From Mycoemilia scoparia (taxonomy: Eukaryota > Kickxellomycota > Kickxellomycetes > Kickxellales > Kickxellaceae): a DNA stretch of 25,898 bases. The notes beneath the pieces were generated by a model. That model saw nothing but the letters and a program-made list of their open reading frames with translations, searched no databases and was not told where the DNA came from. Positions within the stretch are counted from its first letter, which is position 1; the number at the start of each line of letters is the position of its first letter. A program made the translations under genes and the position numbers. The stretch spans positions 1 to 25,898 of the forward strand of contig JANBPU010000227.1 of the NCBI GenBank assembly GCA_027575805.1, in the 5' to 3' direction. Shown one piece after another: positions 1 through 9,248 of this stretch.

Positions 1-541
1 CGCATCATGGCAATTTTCCTAGCCAAGAGAGAGGGAAGGGGAAATTTAAAACTTATAACTAAATATAAAATATATAAACTAATTATAAAATAGGGAGGAA
101 ATCCCACTACTCGTTTGGCCTTCGGCCAAACATTGTATACATTAATATTATTTTGTAGTTTGCATTTGATTAATTGTAAAAATTAACTATAATAAGTTTA
201 TTATCGGTATACATATTTTGCGATATTGTGTTGTAATCATTCTGATAAGTAGTGGCAATATTTAAAAGAACATTAATATTAAAAGTATGCCAGACTGGTT
301 AATACTTGAAGCAAAAAGTTTGAAATTATGAGCTAAATTTGTTGACTGTTTATATTCAGTGGCATGCAAAAAATTGGTGTATATTTTTAGACTAATGTTA
401 TATTTAATCAAGAAGCTGGTTAGCACAGTGGCATAGCTTCTAAAATCTCTTAAAATATTATCAAAAAGAAAAAAGAAAACTGCTTGCAAAGAAAAGGAAT
501 AGGCAGCTCTTTTAAAGAATTGAGATTCTGGTTGAATCAAA
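1..541. other. non-coding AT-rich stretch with one palindrome
   Basis: I see no credible gene here. The stretch is the 3' flank of the minus-strand gene that ends at 542. A run of A/T from about 42 to 92 is followed by a perfect short palindrome at 113-131, listed separately. A tRNA-like phrase near 415-440 lacks a matching T arm and was rejected. Confidence 0.6.
98..131. repeat. palindromic hairpin, solitary copy of a motif also in both composite arms
   Basis: Positions 113-131 read GTTTGGCC, a 3-nt loop, then GGCCAAAC, an 8-bp perfect stem. It is preceded by AATCCCACTA. The same block, AATCC plus ACTAGTAG plus the hairpin with one stem mismatch, occurs at 12939-12971 and inverted at 6911-6943. 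This suggests that a fragment of the same repeat family lies at the left edge of the window. Confidence 0.55.
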
Positions 542-1162
542 TTACTTTTGCTGAGCACACTCTTCAATTGCCTTCAAACATTTGGCATGGGAATCATCGA
601 ACGAGGAAATTGCTGATCCAAAGTAAATAGCATATCCATAAAGACGACCTACCATATTCTTGTAGAAAGGCAAAGTGGTAGATCCAGATTCCAACCGTTT
701 CTGCAAAAGGTCAACTTCTCCTTCCACATCTTTCAAGTAACCTTCCATAGCACCAACAGCAACGCTAACTGATGACAGAGGCATATCAACATAAGGATCA
801 GTTTGTAGATTTTTATCTGCGATGCTTTGGGAAAGTTTATCTAAAAGAGATTGGTCATAGGCAACTTTAGTCTTCATTTCACTGACAATAAGTTCAGCTA
901 AGCAAAGGATGGCTTCGAAGATGTCCTTCAATTGGTACGCTTCCTTAACCTTATCAAGCTGCTTGGATAAATACTCGACATCAATGACTTTCTTATTCAT
1001 TATATCAGAATATGAATCATTTGAGATACCATCAGAAACGAATCTTCCAAGTAGACTTTGGAGTGATAGGAGATAGTTTATAACGACCTTTCCTTGGGTT
1101 GCTTCTTGGGCATCACTCTGTGCCATGAGCTTTAACATGGAAGGAGGTGTGGTAATGGACAT
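542..1162 (-). CDS. hypothetical 206-aa helical protein
   Basis: A single uninterrupted reading frame of 206 codons ends in TAA. I do not recognise the family. The sequence shows no signal peptide, no membrane segment and only two or three cysteines. It is made of long amphipathic stretches, for example residues 60-105 (VIDVEYLSKQLDKVKEAYQL onward) and 140-165, which suggests an all-helical, partly coiled-coil cytosolic protein. The start at 1162 is supported by a TATA-like TATAAATAG at 1229-1237 on the same strand, about 70 nt upstream. Codon use is normal and the frame is far longer than chance in this AT-rich stretch, so I believe it is a gene. It stands alone, with no close neighbour upstream. 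A secreted HsbA-type helical protein was considered, but the lack of a signal peptide argues against it. Confidence 0.75.
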   Translation of the reverse strand: MSITTPPSMLKLMAQSDAQEATQGKVVINYLLSLQSLLGRFVSDGISNDSYSDIMNKKVIDVEYLSKQLDKVKEAYQLKDIFEAILCLAELIVSEMKTKVAYDQSLLDKLSQSIADKNLQTDPYVDMPLSSVSVAVGAMEGYLKDVEGEVDLLQKRLESGSTTLPFYKNMVGRLYGYAIYFGSAISSFDDSHAKCLKAIEECAQQK

Positions 1163-3172
1163 TGGATGAGTTTGGAACAGCTGGAATAACTAGATAATAC
1201 GACCATTTTTAGGAGGGAAATGGCTGTGCTATTTATACCTTTTTTTTCTGAGCCAATTTTGCTACAATTCTCTCTGGATTTTGAAACTAGTTTCCAAAAA
1301 GTAATATTGTTATTAAAGTGGCTGTAGGGGAGGATTGCCTGCACTAGAATATCATGTTCTTCTTTAAATGTAAATCCTGATAAAATAATAAAAATATGAT
1401 TATTTACAGAAAATAAAAATTGCCCCCATTTACAAGCATACACACTGTAAAAATATAATGTATAATAGTTAGACTACCTGAAAAAAGAAGGTTATGTGGA
1501 GATCATGTTGGTTTACTTGTTTTAAGGTTTTGAAAGCAAAAGGTAGGAATATTGTAAACTGAGGGCTATAGCAATTTTTATCAGTTATAGACCATCATAC
1601 TCTTTGTTAGGTTTTGGTTAGAAAACAAAACTGCAATATTAATGGATATGATTTTTGCTCCCAATTGGTATTATAACTGCATGACTTGGGTCTAAACAAT
1701 CATGCCACTTGTTGATTTTGCTAGTTGTTAAAAATGGAGCACCTCATTACTATATTTGATATAGAAACTTGGATTCTAAAGAACACAATTATTGCTAAAA
1801 GTTGCTATCTGGACCCATTACAGCTTAATTACAAAAATCATGATCTTTATTAATTTTCTATACCAAAGAACAAGAGTAATACTTTATAATATTTATGTGC
1901 ATAGAAATCAATTATTCTAAAATTTAGAGTAGCATGGTATTCAGCTTTTCAAAATTTGGGGGGTTCTTGCTAGCACCCACCATCATTTCAAAAAAACACA
2001 AGGTTCTTTTAAACCCTCCTCCAAAAAAATAAGAAATAGATTTATTATAATATAAATTAAATCTAATTGAATATGTATAGAACTTTATTAAATATCAATA
2101 GTTCTGCAGAAAAGTAATAAACTTGCTGTCTAAAATAGAATAGTAGCAAAAAGATAATGGGGGTGCAATCTGATCACCTTTATAATATGTTTAATTAATA
2201 AACATGGTTTTAAGGGTTTATAACCAATGGCTGACTGATCCTGCAAAATCTTGTAAAATTGTAAGGATTGAGCATAGTGGAAGCCTTTTGTATTGAAAGA
2301 ATAAACAAGTAGATTAGAATGAAAGATTAGAAAAGACTCCAAGTTGAAAATAAAGAGTTTTAACTTTGAGGTTATTATATGTTTTGGAAAGCAAGATAAA
2401 AGCTGCAATGAAACTGATTAAATTTGATGATTGATAGTAATCAAGTGGATATATCACAATAGTGTGCTAAAGTTCAGGCTAATATTGTAATAGAAAAACA
2501 TAGTAGCTAAAATAGAGATTTATTGAGTCTATTGCCACATAATCCCAAATAATCATTGGAAATTACCATTTTTGGTTAAAAATAGGCTACAAACCGTGTT
2601 ATGCAGGTGTCATCGGATAAATAGAATTCATACATAAGCCTCTGCTTTAAGATAAAGGCCATTGAAATGCAAAACTATATTGTAGAAATAAACTCAACAC
2701 AGTTATAATTTATTCAATAAAAAGACAAAGGAATATTGTATGTGTGATGTCAGCGGTTGAATAAACGAAGCCACAATTTTAATACTTTTCAAACAGTCTA
2801 TGCAATGAGTTTTATATTATGTAAATAGATGTGACTTTATTATAGATGCACTGCAACTGAATTTAAAAAGGTTAATACACACCACAACAATGAATGTAGA
2901 ACTGAGGCATCTACATTTTTGTTTAACCACCCATCTACATCCCGCAACATCATACTATATTCTTTACTTTCCAAGAGCATTTGTGAAATTTGATCATTCT
3001 GTCTAAACAATTATACACATACATTTTCATGCAACACAAATAGAAAGCTATAAAATGAAATGCAAATGGCACAGTATTCAAAAAAGTACAACAACAATAA
3101 CACCCATACAAATATTTTCTCCCACTTTTATTTATTTTAACTCATCCACTGCTTTTTTGCTCTACTAAAAAT
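1163..3172. other. long AT-rich intergenic gap
   Basis: Apart from the promoter near 1230 I find no supported gene in this 2-kb stretch. Open frames are short and have the composition of random AT-rich DNA. A G-run at about 1955-1962 and a matching C-rich block at 2015-2025 could form a weak inverted pair (an old short element), but the match is poor. It separates the minus-strand 206-aa gene from the plus-strand Cys-rich gene. Confidence 0.5.
1229..1237 (-). promoter_or_regulatory. TATA box of the 206-aa gene
   Basis: TATAAATAG on the minus strand lies about 67-75 nt upstream of the start codon at 1162. This is a reasonable distance for a fungal TATA element with a short 5' leader. Confidence 0.5.
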
Positions 3173-3717
3173 ATGTGTTGCGGAAATTACAGATGCAATT
3201 CAGAAGATTGTTCATTTTTTAAAACCCTTGAATTACTTGAAACTCGCAAAAGGGATCTGGAACTTGAAAACCAAACAAAATATCACCATGTTGGTCGATT
3301 CCACCCTGATATAGAAAAAGCAATGGGCGAAGGTGACGACAGAGTCAATAGCTTTAGCCTGCCTATACCCAAAGGGCAAAGCGCTAAAAAGTTTTTGAAT
3401 ACTATTGGGGATTTCCCAATTATCGTAAGCAGGTAGGGGGTTAGATCACATTTCTATAAACTATTTTATTTTACTAATTAGTAGCTTATTGTAATGATTG
3501 ACTTTGATGAATTATGTTTTTCTGTAAAAGATCTAATTATTATGGTGACGATGATGGCAATAACGATAGCGATAGCAGCCCAGATAATACTACGAGTTTT
3601 AGGTTTAGATGGCAGAATGGGCATTGTACTTGTTATGGAGTTTGTTATTGCGACTCTGATCACAGCAACAATGTTTATAAGAACTCTTTTTTTTCGGATT
3701 TATCAAGATGGTACTAG
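3173..3717 (+). CDS. hypothetical Cys-rich protein, two exons, 148 aa
   Basis: I infer exon 1 at 3173-3432 and exon 2 at 3531-3717. The intron (98 nt) starts CAG/GTAGGG, ends AAAAG, and has TACTAAT at 3472-3478; the splice phases match exactly. The product would be 148 aa. It has four Cys at the N-terminus (C2, C3, C8, C13), a charged middle, a D/N/S-rich tract at residues 93-106, and a tail with CxCx3CxC at 119-127 that could bind metal. I recognise no family, and no signal peptide or membrane segment is visible. Without splicing the first frame stops at 3436 after 87 codons. A competing hydrophobic frame (3494-3733) overlaps exon 2; I think it is a shadow of the Asp/Asn-rich codons, but cDNA would be needed to exclude it. 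A short inverted-repeat element begins 31 nt after the stop. Confidence 0.5.
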
Positions 3718-3748
3718 TTATCATCGTCCATAATGCTTGTTCAATACC

Positions 3749-3853
3749 ATACAGGCAATTATTTTTGAAGGAATAGTCACACATTTGGCTGTGATTGCTG
3801 TCCCTATAATCTTTGGCCACCAAGATGTACCCTTCAACAACTATTGCCCATAT
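3749..3853. mobile_element. short inverted-repeat element, family 1, copy C (diverged)
   Basis: About 105 bp. The left end (ATACAGGCAATTATTTTTGA) and the reverse complement of the right end (ATATGGGCAATAGTTGTTGA) are inverted matches. The interior shares CATTTGGCTGTGATTGC and CCTATAATC with the copies at 13227 and 22780. It is shorter and more diverged than those two. It carries no coding capacity, so it is a MITE-like element. Confidence 0.65.
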
Positions 3854-4042
3854 AAAGTTTTTCATCTATTATAGTATTTAGCCAAATTAATTTGCTGTTC
3901 TCCCATAAACATCAACATATAACACACAAAAATTACTACCAAAATTCACATAACCCAAGTATCAATACAATAAATAAGCTAGTTTGGCATACAAATACAA
4001 GCGATAAATAAAGTCCATCATCATCGCATATAAAACAATAAA

Positions 4043-4367
4043 ATGGGAGCTACACAACCAAACACCGAACGCATATCGCTAAAAGCATTTGAAAACAAGA
4101 TTCCAGGCCAATACATGAACCCATGCGAAAAGGAAGCCCAAAACAGTTACAAGTGCTTGGATCAAAACAATTATAATAGGGACATGTGCAGAGAGTATTT
4201 CGAAGCATATAAAGAATGCAAAAAGCTCTGGGTAAGCGTTCTAATACTACTGCAATTACCATAAAGCCTATCATAATCGTATATGTTACATTTGCTCTAA
4301 CACCACATCTCCGCACTAATCAACCTTATCATAGTTGGAAGAACGAAAGCAAGCTCGATTTAAATAA
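4043..4367 (+). CDS. COX23: twin CX9C protein of the Cox23/CHCHD7 type
   Basis: Exon 1 is 4043-4231 and exon 2 is 4335-4367. The 103-nt intron runs GTAAGC to ATAG with a CACTAATCAA branch-like site at about 4314, and its phase is 0. The spliced product is 73 aa, ending in LEERKQARFK. The CHCH fold is explicit: C28-x9-C38 and C49-x9-C59, with the family phrases NPCEKEAQ, CLDQNNYNRDMC and YKECKKLW. These match CHCHD7/Cox23, small proteins of the mitochondrial intermembrane space that are oxidised by Mia40 and needed for cytochrome c oxidase assembly. The family role is established knowledge; activity here is inferred. Reading through the intron gives a false hydrophobic tail. The start has an A-rich context. 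The gene converges with the LUC7-like gene and leaves about 240 bp between their stops. Confidence 0.85.
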
Positions 4368-4608
4368 CAACCAAACACTGATTAAGCACCCGGCCGATGA
4401 TGATCTTTGTAGTTAGATTTAGATTGGCCTTTACACCACCATGTGATTACTGCTATTGCCTGAATTTATTGTACCAATACATCTTTTATAATATAACTTG
4501 AGAGTGCTTTTGGTTTATTTTGCTGATATAAAAGATTATAGAACCACAGACAAGGGTGAGAACTAGACATGAGAAAAAGAAAGAATACAAGAGTATTTGA
4601 TACCATAC

Positions 4609-6319
4609 TTAGCGATAACGGTCATAATAGCGGTCACGCCCTCCGCTACCACTTCCTCTCCCGCGATAATGATGATCTCTGTCCTTATAATGGCCACGAT
4701 GGTGATGACGATGAGATTCGGGGGATCTGGAACGAGAGTGTGAATGGCGGCCTTTATGGCGTCTTCTACTACCACCACTGCCATAGTGATCTCTCTCTCT
4801 GCTGCGGCCATACCTACTTCTACTACCATCTCTGCTTCTGCCATTGCCTCTCTAGAAAATAAAGCAAACATGTATACGCATTTAATATTTTTTGAATGAA
4901 TGTCTTTCACCCATCCACCCACGCTATGCAATATTGCTTGTTACTTACATTGCCTTCTTTAAATGCCTCTCTGATGCGAATGAACCCCTGATGCTGTTTA
5001 CCTTCTATGTGGGCATCAAGACGCTTCGATGCGTCGTTAGGCACAAGCAAAGCTCCGCATACATCACATACCTCTAGTCGTTTTTCGTTTTTAAACATCG
5101 GGTTGATCGAGTCGATTCTCTATTGATTCCATGTGGTTATTGCGTGCCCAACAATGTTGCGGATAAAGACAGTTTTCAATGTAGTTAGTATATTTATCAT
5201 GGTGATTCTGTGTGTGTATAGTTACCAGATATGTGATTATCGTGTAGTTATTAGATAGCAGGAGTAATTAACAATCAACTACTTTAACAATATTTATATA
5301 TTCGTATGTGTATAACACTTTGGTCATCACATTCAATATAGCCTCCATTTGTAGTTTTCTCTATTTGTTGCTCAATATTCTTACAACAACCAACCAACCA
5401 ATCAACTAAGCAAAGGGTTGCAACTTCCCCTTACCAAGGAATGCCAACCCAACCCCCAAAAAGAACAATAACAGTGTTTACTTACCTCCCTAACATTCTC
5501 CAAGTCAGCCTGGAGCTTCTCGACCTGGGCGGTCAATGACTCAGCTTCTTCAACACGGCCTTCTTCGCCGGCCTCTTCGATCTTGGTCATCAGGGCCTTG
5601 ATTTTTTCTTCAAGCATAACTGCCTTTTCTTCTTTTTCCTCTTTGCGAGGATTTAGCAGTTTTTCATCTGCTTCGGCTGTTACGCGGTTAGTGGCTCTTC
5701 TTATACGACGATCCAAGTCATTAAGAATCTGGCTCAGGTGAGCATAAAATTCTTCTTCATAACCAAGTCGTTGGTAATCCTCAGATTCAGCATACCTAAT
5801 ATAATTATCATTATCATTATTATCATTATTATATGGAAATTTTCGAGAGAATCAATATTAAGTAAAAAATGTAAGATTTATTATTGGTGTCGTTTATGCA
5901 GTGGTATGCAAATAATGTGTACTTACGCTTCTTTGAGCTTATCATCATGAACTAAATTGCACGGACCTAAAGCACAAATATACACATCAATGCTTTAGAA
6001 ATCAGACTGGTAAAGAAAAATAGTATAAAGTATATATATGCGTGATAATAATAATAATAATAATGGCGAGCTTACCTAAATCCGCTTTGGTATTAGTAAA
6101 CAGTAATTTGGGACAAAAGTTCACCAAATAGTTTTTACAAACCTACATTGACACACAATTGTTTTGGTCAATTAAAATGCTAACAATGTGTGTTTTCATG
6201 GAAACATGGTACAAAAGCAAAAGTATGTTGATACTAACCTCCGATTTTTTAAAGTCCTTTACTGTTTGTTGGTAAGGGCTCATCAATTCTTGAAGCAATT
6301 CTCGTGCAGCGTCTGTCAT
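4609..6319 (-). CDS. LUC7: Luc7-like U1 snRNP splicing factor, six exons, 303 aa
   Basis: Exons on the minus strand are 6239-6319, 6076-6142, 5927-5966, 5486-5795, 4949-5119 and 4609-4851. All junctions are GT-AG and all phases agree (0, 1, 2, 0, 0). The N-terminus MTDAARELLQELMSP is the Luc7 helix. A CCCH finger follows (C29, C37, C52, H56) with the family phrase ADLGPC. A long charged coiled coil spans about residues 85-165. A second, C2H2 finger follows (C184, C187, H203, H209; EVCDVCGALL, HIEGKQH). The last exon encodes an Arg/Ser/Gly/His tail (224-303) like that of metazoan LUC7L. Luc7 proteins stabilise U1 snRNA pairing with the 5' splice site in the nucleus. Yeast Luc7 (261 aa) lacks such an RS tail. 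Introns 2 and 3 carry ATA/ATT triplet runs; intron 4 is the longest (366 nt). Confidence 0.9.
5804..5834. repeat. ATT/ATC triplet run in LUC7 intron 3
   Basis: A stretch of ATTATC and ATT triplets lies within the 131-nt third intron of the LUC7-like gene. A similar ATA run occupies 6046-6064 in intron 2. Both are non-coding microsatellites. Confidence 0.8.
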
Positions 6320-6689
6320 TTTGTACGGCTTTTCTTTATAATTGACTGACTATATGCTTATATTGAGCAAAGGGGTTGTAGAAATAATAGGATTATTGTA
6401 GAATAAAACAACAATATTAAGGAACTAACTGCGCTATTTTTTTAGGATGGTCTATAAAAAAGCTTAAGCAACTAATATTTTCCGGATATCTTATATTATG
6501 GGTCTGCGAGTAATTGCTTTGATTTTTTTTGGCTGTGTGTGGTTAGGTTTCACTTGTGAATGAGTCTGTGATAGGCAGAAATAGACCATCATATGTATGT
6601 GGGCACAATTATCAGTTATTTCTTTTACAATTCCTGGGGACCTATTATTGCATAAGACTGTGTGAAATATAACCATATATTATATGTAG
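6320..6689. other. upstream region of the LUC7-like gene
   Basis: This is 370 bp of AT-rich sequence between the LUC7 start codon and the outer edge of the left composite arm. It probably holds the LUC7 promoter. I see no clear TATA element and no gene. Confidence 0.5.
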
Positions 6690-6910
6690 TTTAAATATAT
6701 TTGTTCTAAGCACTACTACTATTGTTATAACATTATTTATAGTTTTATTGGCAGAATCGAAAGAAATAACAATTAAATTATATTGATTTGGACAACAGGA
6801 TGATCGATCTCCAGGAAAGGGTTAAAGTATGCCAGGAAAACGATCAGATTAGTCCTTGAAGCCATTTATTTTATTAGTAATCCCAAACAATTTGGATCAT
6901 GTCATATGGG

Positions 6911-6929
6911 GTTTGGCCGACGGTCAAAC
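6911..6929. repeat. palindrome in left arm
   Basis: GTTTGGCC-GAC-GGTCAAAC, an 8-bp stem with one mismatch, is followed by TACTAGTGGGATTGCC. It is the inverted counterpart of 12953-12971 and resembles the perfect palindrome at 113-131. Confidence 0.7.
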
Positions 6930-7876
6930 TACTAGTGGGATTGCCGCCCAATAACTTTGTTTTTTATACCAGTTTATCTATATTCTGTTGTTCATTTCGC
7001 CCTTTTTCATAGTTTCGAAAGTCATGATATGTGACTCTCTAGGGGATGTGGGTATGCAATGACGGGGTTTCAAATAGTTTATAAATATAAAATAAAGTCA
7101 GATGTGGCATCAGGCCAAAATGAAGCTTTCCAAATCCCAGACAAAGGAAAACACATTCCACTGAGAATAGGTTATTTAGGCACCAATATTATTATATAAT
7201 AGAATGCTTTTTGGATGGATGGCAGTATAAACTTTACTCAATAGTAAATTATTGTTGCTTAAACATAGCAAATGCCATTTTGATTATTAAGTGATCCACA
7301 CACAATTCAGCTTGATTTTCTAGGAGGGTTCATTTGCTGAGATCTGTTGTGGTAAATCATGGATAAACTTGATATCAATTGAGAATTGTTTAGTTACATA
7401 CGATGTTTGCTTGATTGAAGCACCTGTTCATTAGCTGATCATCTGAACAGCTCCACTTGGATGTAAAACTCCACCAAGCACAGGCGATGAAATGGATACA
7501 GTTCGATACTTTCACTGCATTTTCCATCACAGCCAAAATAATGCTGATCACTTGGATTTATTGCTGCCCAAAGAGTGCGATTCACAATGATAATTTTTTA
7601 TATCACTTGTGAATCCTCAGGTGGATGCTCAGCCAAAGCAAAGCCACCTGCGCAACCTCTCAAATGTGTGTGTGTTTTCTCAAATAAGAATCAGCTGCGA
7701 AATCCACAAAGAGGCATTTTCAAAATCAAGATACTCTGCTTGTGAACACATGAGGAATCTCAGCACATGCTCACATGCCCGCAGTGAGCGTAAGAACAAA
7801 GCAGCGTAGTTGGAGCAGCTCCAAGTGTAGCCCAAAAATTCAACTACCTCAGCTGCTGTAAGAAACTCTGAAAATG

Positions 7877-7883
7877 TATAAAA
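7877..7883 (+). promoter_or_regulatory. TATA box of the left-arm 102-aa gene
   Basis: TATAAAA lies 86 nt before the ATG at 7963. It is kept in all three copies (also 11997-12003 and 22251-22257 on the minus strand). Confidence 0.6.
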
Positions 7884-7962
7884 TGGCCTGCTATTGTCAG
7901 AGCATTTATCCTCATCATTTCATTATTTATCATACAATTAATCTCAACAGCCATCCAACACA

Positions 7963-8271
7963 ATGACAAACACAAACACACAAACATCTTCGAAGATCAC
8001 CTCTTGGTTTAAACGCCTGGCAAAATCAATTAAAAACAGCGACCTCCACGAACACAAAAACCCACCAAAAAGTAAAGTTGGTGGAAATAAAAAGAAGCCC
8101 AAAAAGCCATTCTCCTGGCATGGCTTCAAGAGACATGATCCTCGGCCTCCTGTAAGAGAAAGCCCACATCCCGGGATATTCGAGGACTATATAAGAAGAC
8201 CCACCATATCACCAAGAGGCCGAACCCAAAAAGGCAACGGCCATTTTGGCAAAAACATAAAATCTAAATAA
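7963..8271 (+). CDS. small basic repeat-borne protein, left-arm copy (102 aa)
   Basis: This 102-codon frame ends in TAA. I do not recognise the product. It has an N-terminal amphipathic helix (about residues 10-26, SSKITSWFKRLAKSIKN), a very basic Lys/Pro/Gly segment at 31-50 containing NKKKPKKP (a plausible nuclear localisation signal), and a Pro/Arg/His-rich tail (PRPPVRESPHPGIF, RRPTISPRGRTQ). There is no signal peptide, membrane segment or cysteine pair. Two further copies in the window (11609-11917 and 21862-22170, both minus) keep the same start, length and stop position. Between this copy and the right-arm copy I count about 10 amino-acid-changing and 7 silent differences, which hints at mild constraint. 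A good TATA box supports expression. A DNA- or RNA-binding accessory protein of the repeat is possible but unproven. Confidence 0.55.
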   Translation: MTNTNTQTSSKITSWFKRLAKSIKNSDLHEHKNPPKSKVGGNKKKPKKPFSWHGFKRHDPRPPVRESPHPGIFEDYIRRPTISPRGRTQKGNGHFGKNIKSK

Positions 8272-8722
8272 GGTCTTATGCTGAGACCAGGATCATTTTG
8301 GTTGTAAAAAACCAAACCCAAACTTAAACAATATGGATTATGAAAAATAACCAGGCTCCGGAACCATGCGCTGAAAGTGCACAGAGTGCAAAGCGATTTC
8401 GGGTTCCCAGTTTTCATTTTTCATATTGCACAATTAAGTTGTTTTAACCTTACACCATGGCCAGATTGCGTGATCATGGTGTCACAGTCTAAATTTATTC
8501 ATTTGAAATAAATTGTTAAAACATATTTAATAACACGAATACAATATTTTACTAGTTAACGCACTACACTTATTGCATTTTTAAATAGTAAAACCAACAA
8601 AGCATGGATAGTGTTTCAAATATAAATTGTATTTCCATTTGGTCCTATTTTTAACAAGGCCATATGCAAATTGGGTTCTTTTGAATTTTATAGCAAATCA
8701 CTGGTGATTGGGTCAAAACAAG

Positions 8723-9248
8723 GTGACTCGTTTCTGCCTAACATAAATTCGATCACTAGTGAAATATTACAATATTGCTTGTCCACACAAAAAGATGTAT
8801 GTACGTTTTTAATGTAAAACAGTTCATTAAGTGCATATGTCACCTCAGAAAGTTTCTCACGTTTTACAAATGCCAGCTTATATTAATATTCCTGAGAATT
8901 ACCTAGGGTCACCTTCTACCAATGAATGGGTGTGTTATTTATTGACTAAATAATAGGAGATAACCAGCGGTTATGGTGTCCAAACTAAGGCCTCTATAAT
9001 AATTTGACCGATAAACTAAAAAACAACTATAGAAACAAAATGGTTTGGAGTTAAAATTCCACCATGAAAACCGTGATTCTATATAAAGTAAGCACACATG
9101 TCCTATGGACAATTGGTTGACATTAATTTAGTGTTGGTTGTTTAGTAGTAATGACTTATTTCTTGTGCAATATTTGTAAACGTGACCCAAAGTTTCTGCC
9201 AGCATATACTAAAGGTGTAAATAGAATAACTATAATAAACCTTTTTGA
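8723..9248. other. left half of the composite core, non-coding
   Basis: This 526-bp stretch between the inner end of the left arm and the stop codon of the F-box-like gene has no supported gene. It is the 3' flank of that gene and is unique in this window. Confidence 0.5.

Larger units (their letters stand above)
6690..8722 (+). repeat. left arm of a long inverted-repeat composite
   Basis: This ~2.03-kb block is the reverse complement of about 11159-13220. Shared landmarks include the palindrome at 6911-6929 against 12953-12971, the phrase CTCCAGGAAAGGGTTAAAGT against its complement near 13055, the 102-codon gene, and TTTGCATATGG/CCATATGCAAA near the inner ends. In the coding part I count about 17 differences in 309 nt by eye, so identity is near 94%. 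The arms are therefore distinct sequences, not an assembly echo. The outer edge is fuzzy (6686-6711) because both sides run into ACT/TAA repeats. The inner edge is at about 8722. Confidence 0.85.

Noticed and set aside
410..445. tRNA-like phrase GGTTAGCACAGTGGC
   Set aside because: There is no acceptor stem pairing and no GGTTCGANNCC T-arm sequence downstream.
1952..2027. weak inverted pair of G-rich and C-rich blocks
   Set aside because: Only about 10-12 paired bases with interruptions, and no second copy in the window.
3494..3733. hydrophobic 79-codon frame with two apparent membrane segments
   Set aside because: It overlaps exon 2 of the Cys-rich gene. GAT/AAT/GAC codons read one base off give ATG/ATA/ACG, which mimics a membrane protein.
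4563..4931. 122-codon minus-strand frame
   Set aside because: It is the wrong frame over the last LUC7 exon; the correct frame gives the Arg/Ser tail in phase with the previous exon.
6911..6935. Helitron 3' end (hairpin then CTAG)
   Set aside because: Similarity between copies continues beyond CTAG, and no Rep/helicase gene or matching 5' TC end is visible.
7609..7809. 66-codon frame upstream of the 102-aa gene, also at 22325-22525 and in part at 12071-12307
   Set aside because: Its N-terminal half is frameshifted in the right arm by one extra TG unit. It lies upstream of the TATA box, so it is more likely promoter-side repeat DNA. A short separate peptide cannot be fully excluded.
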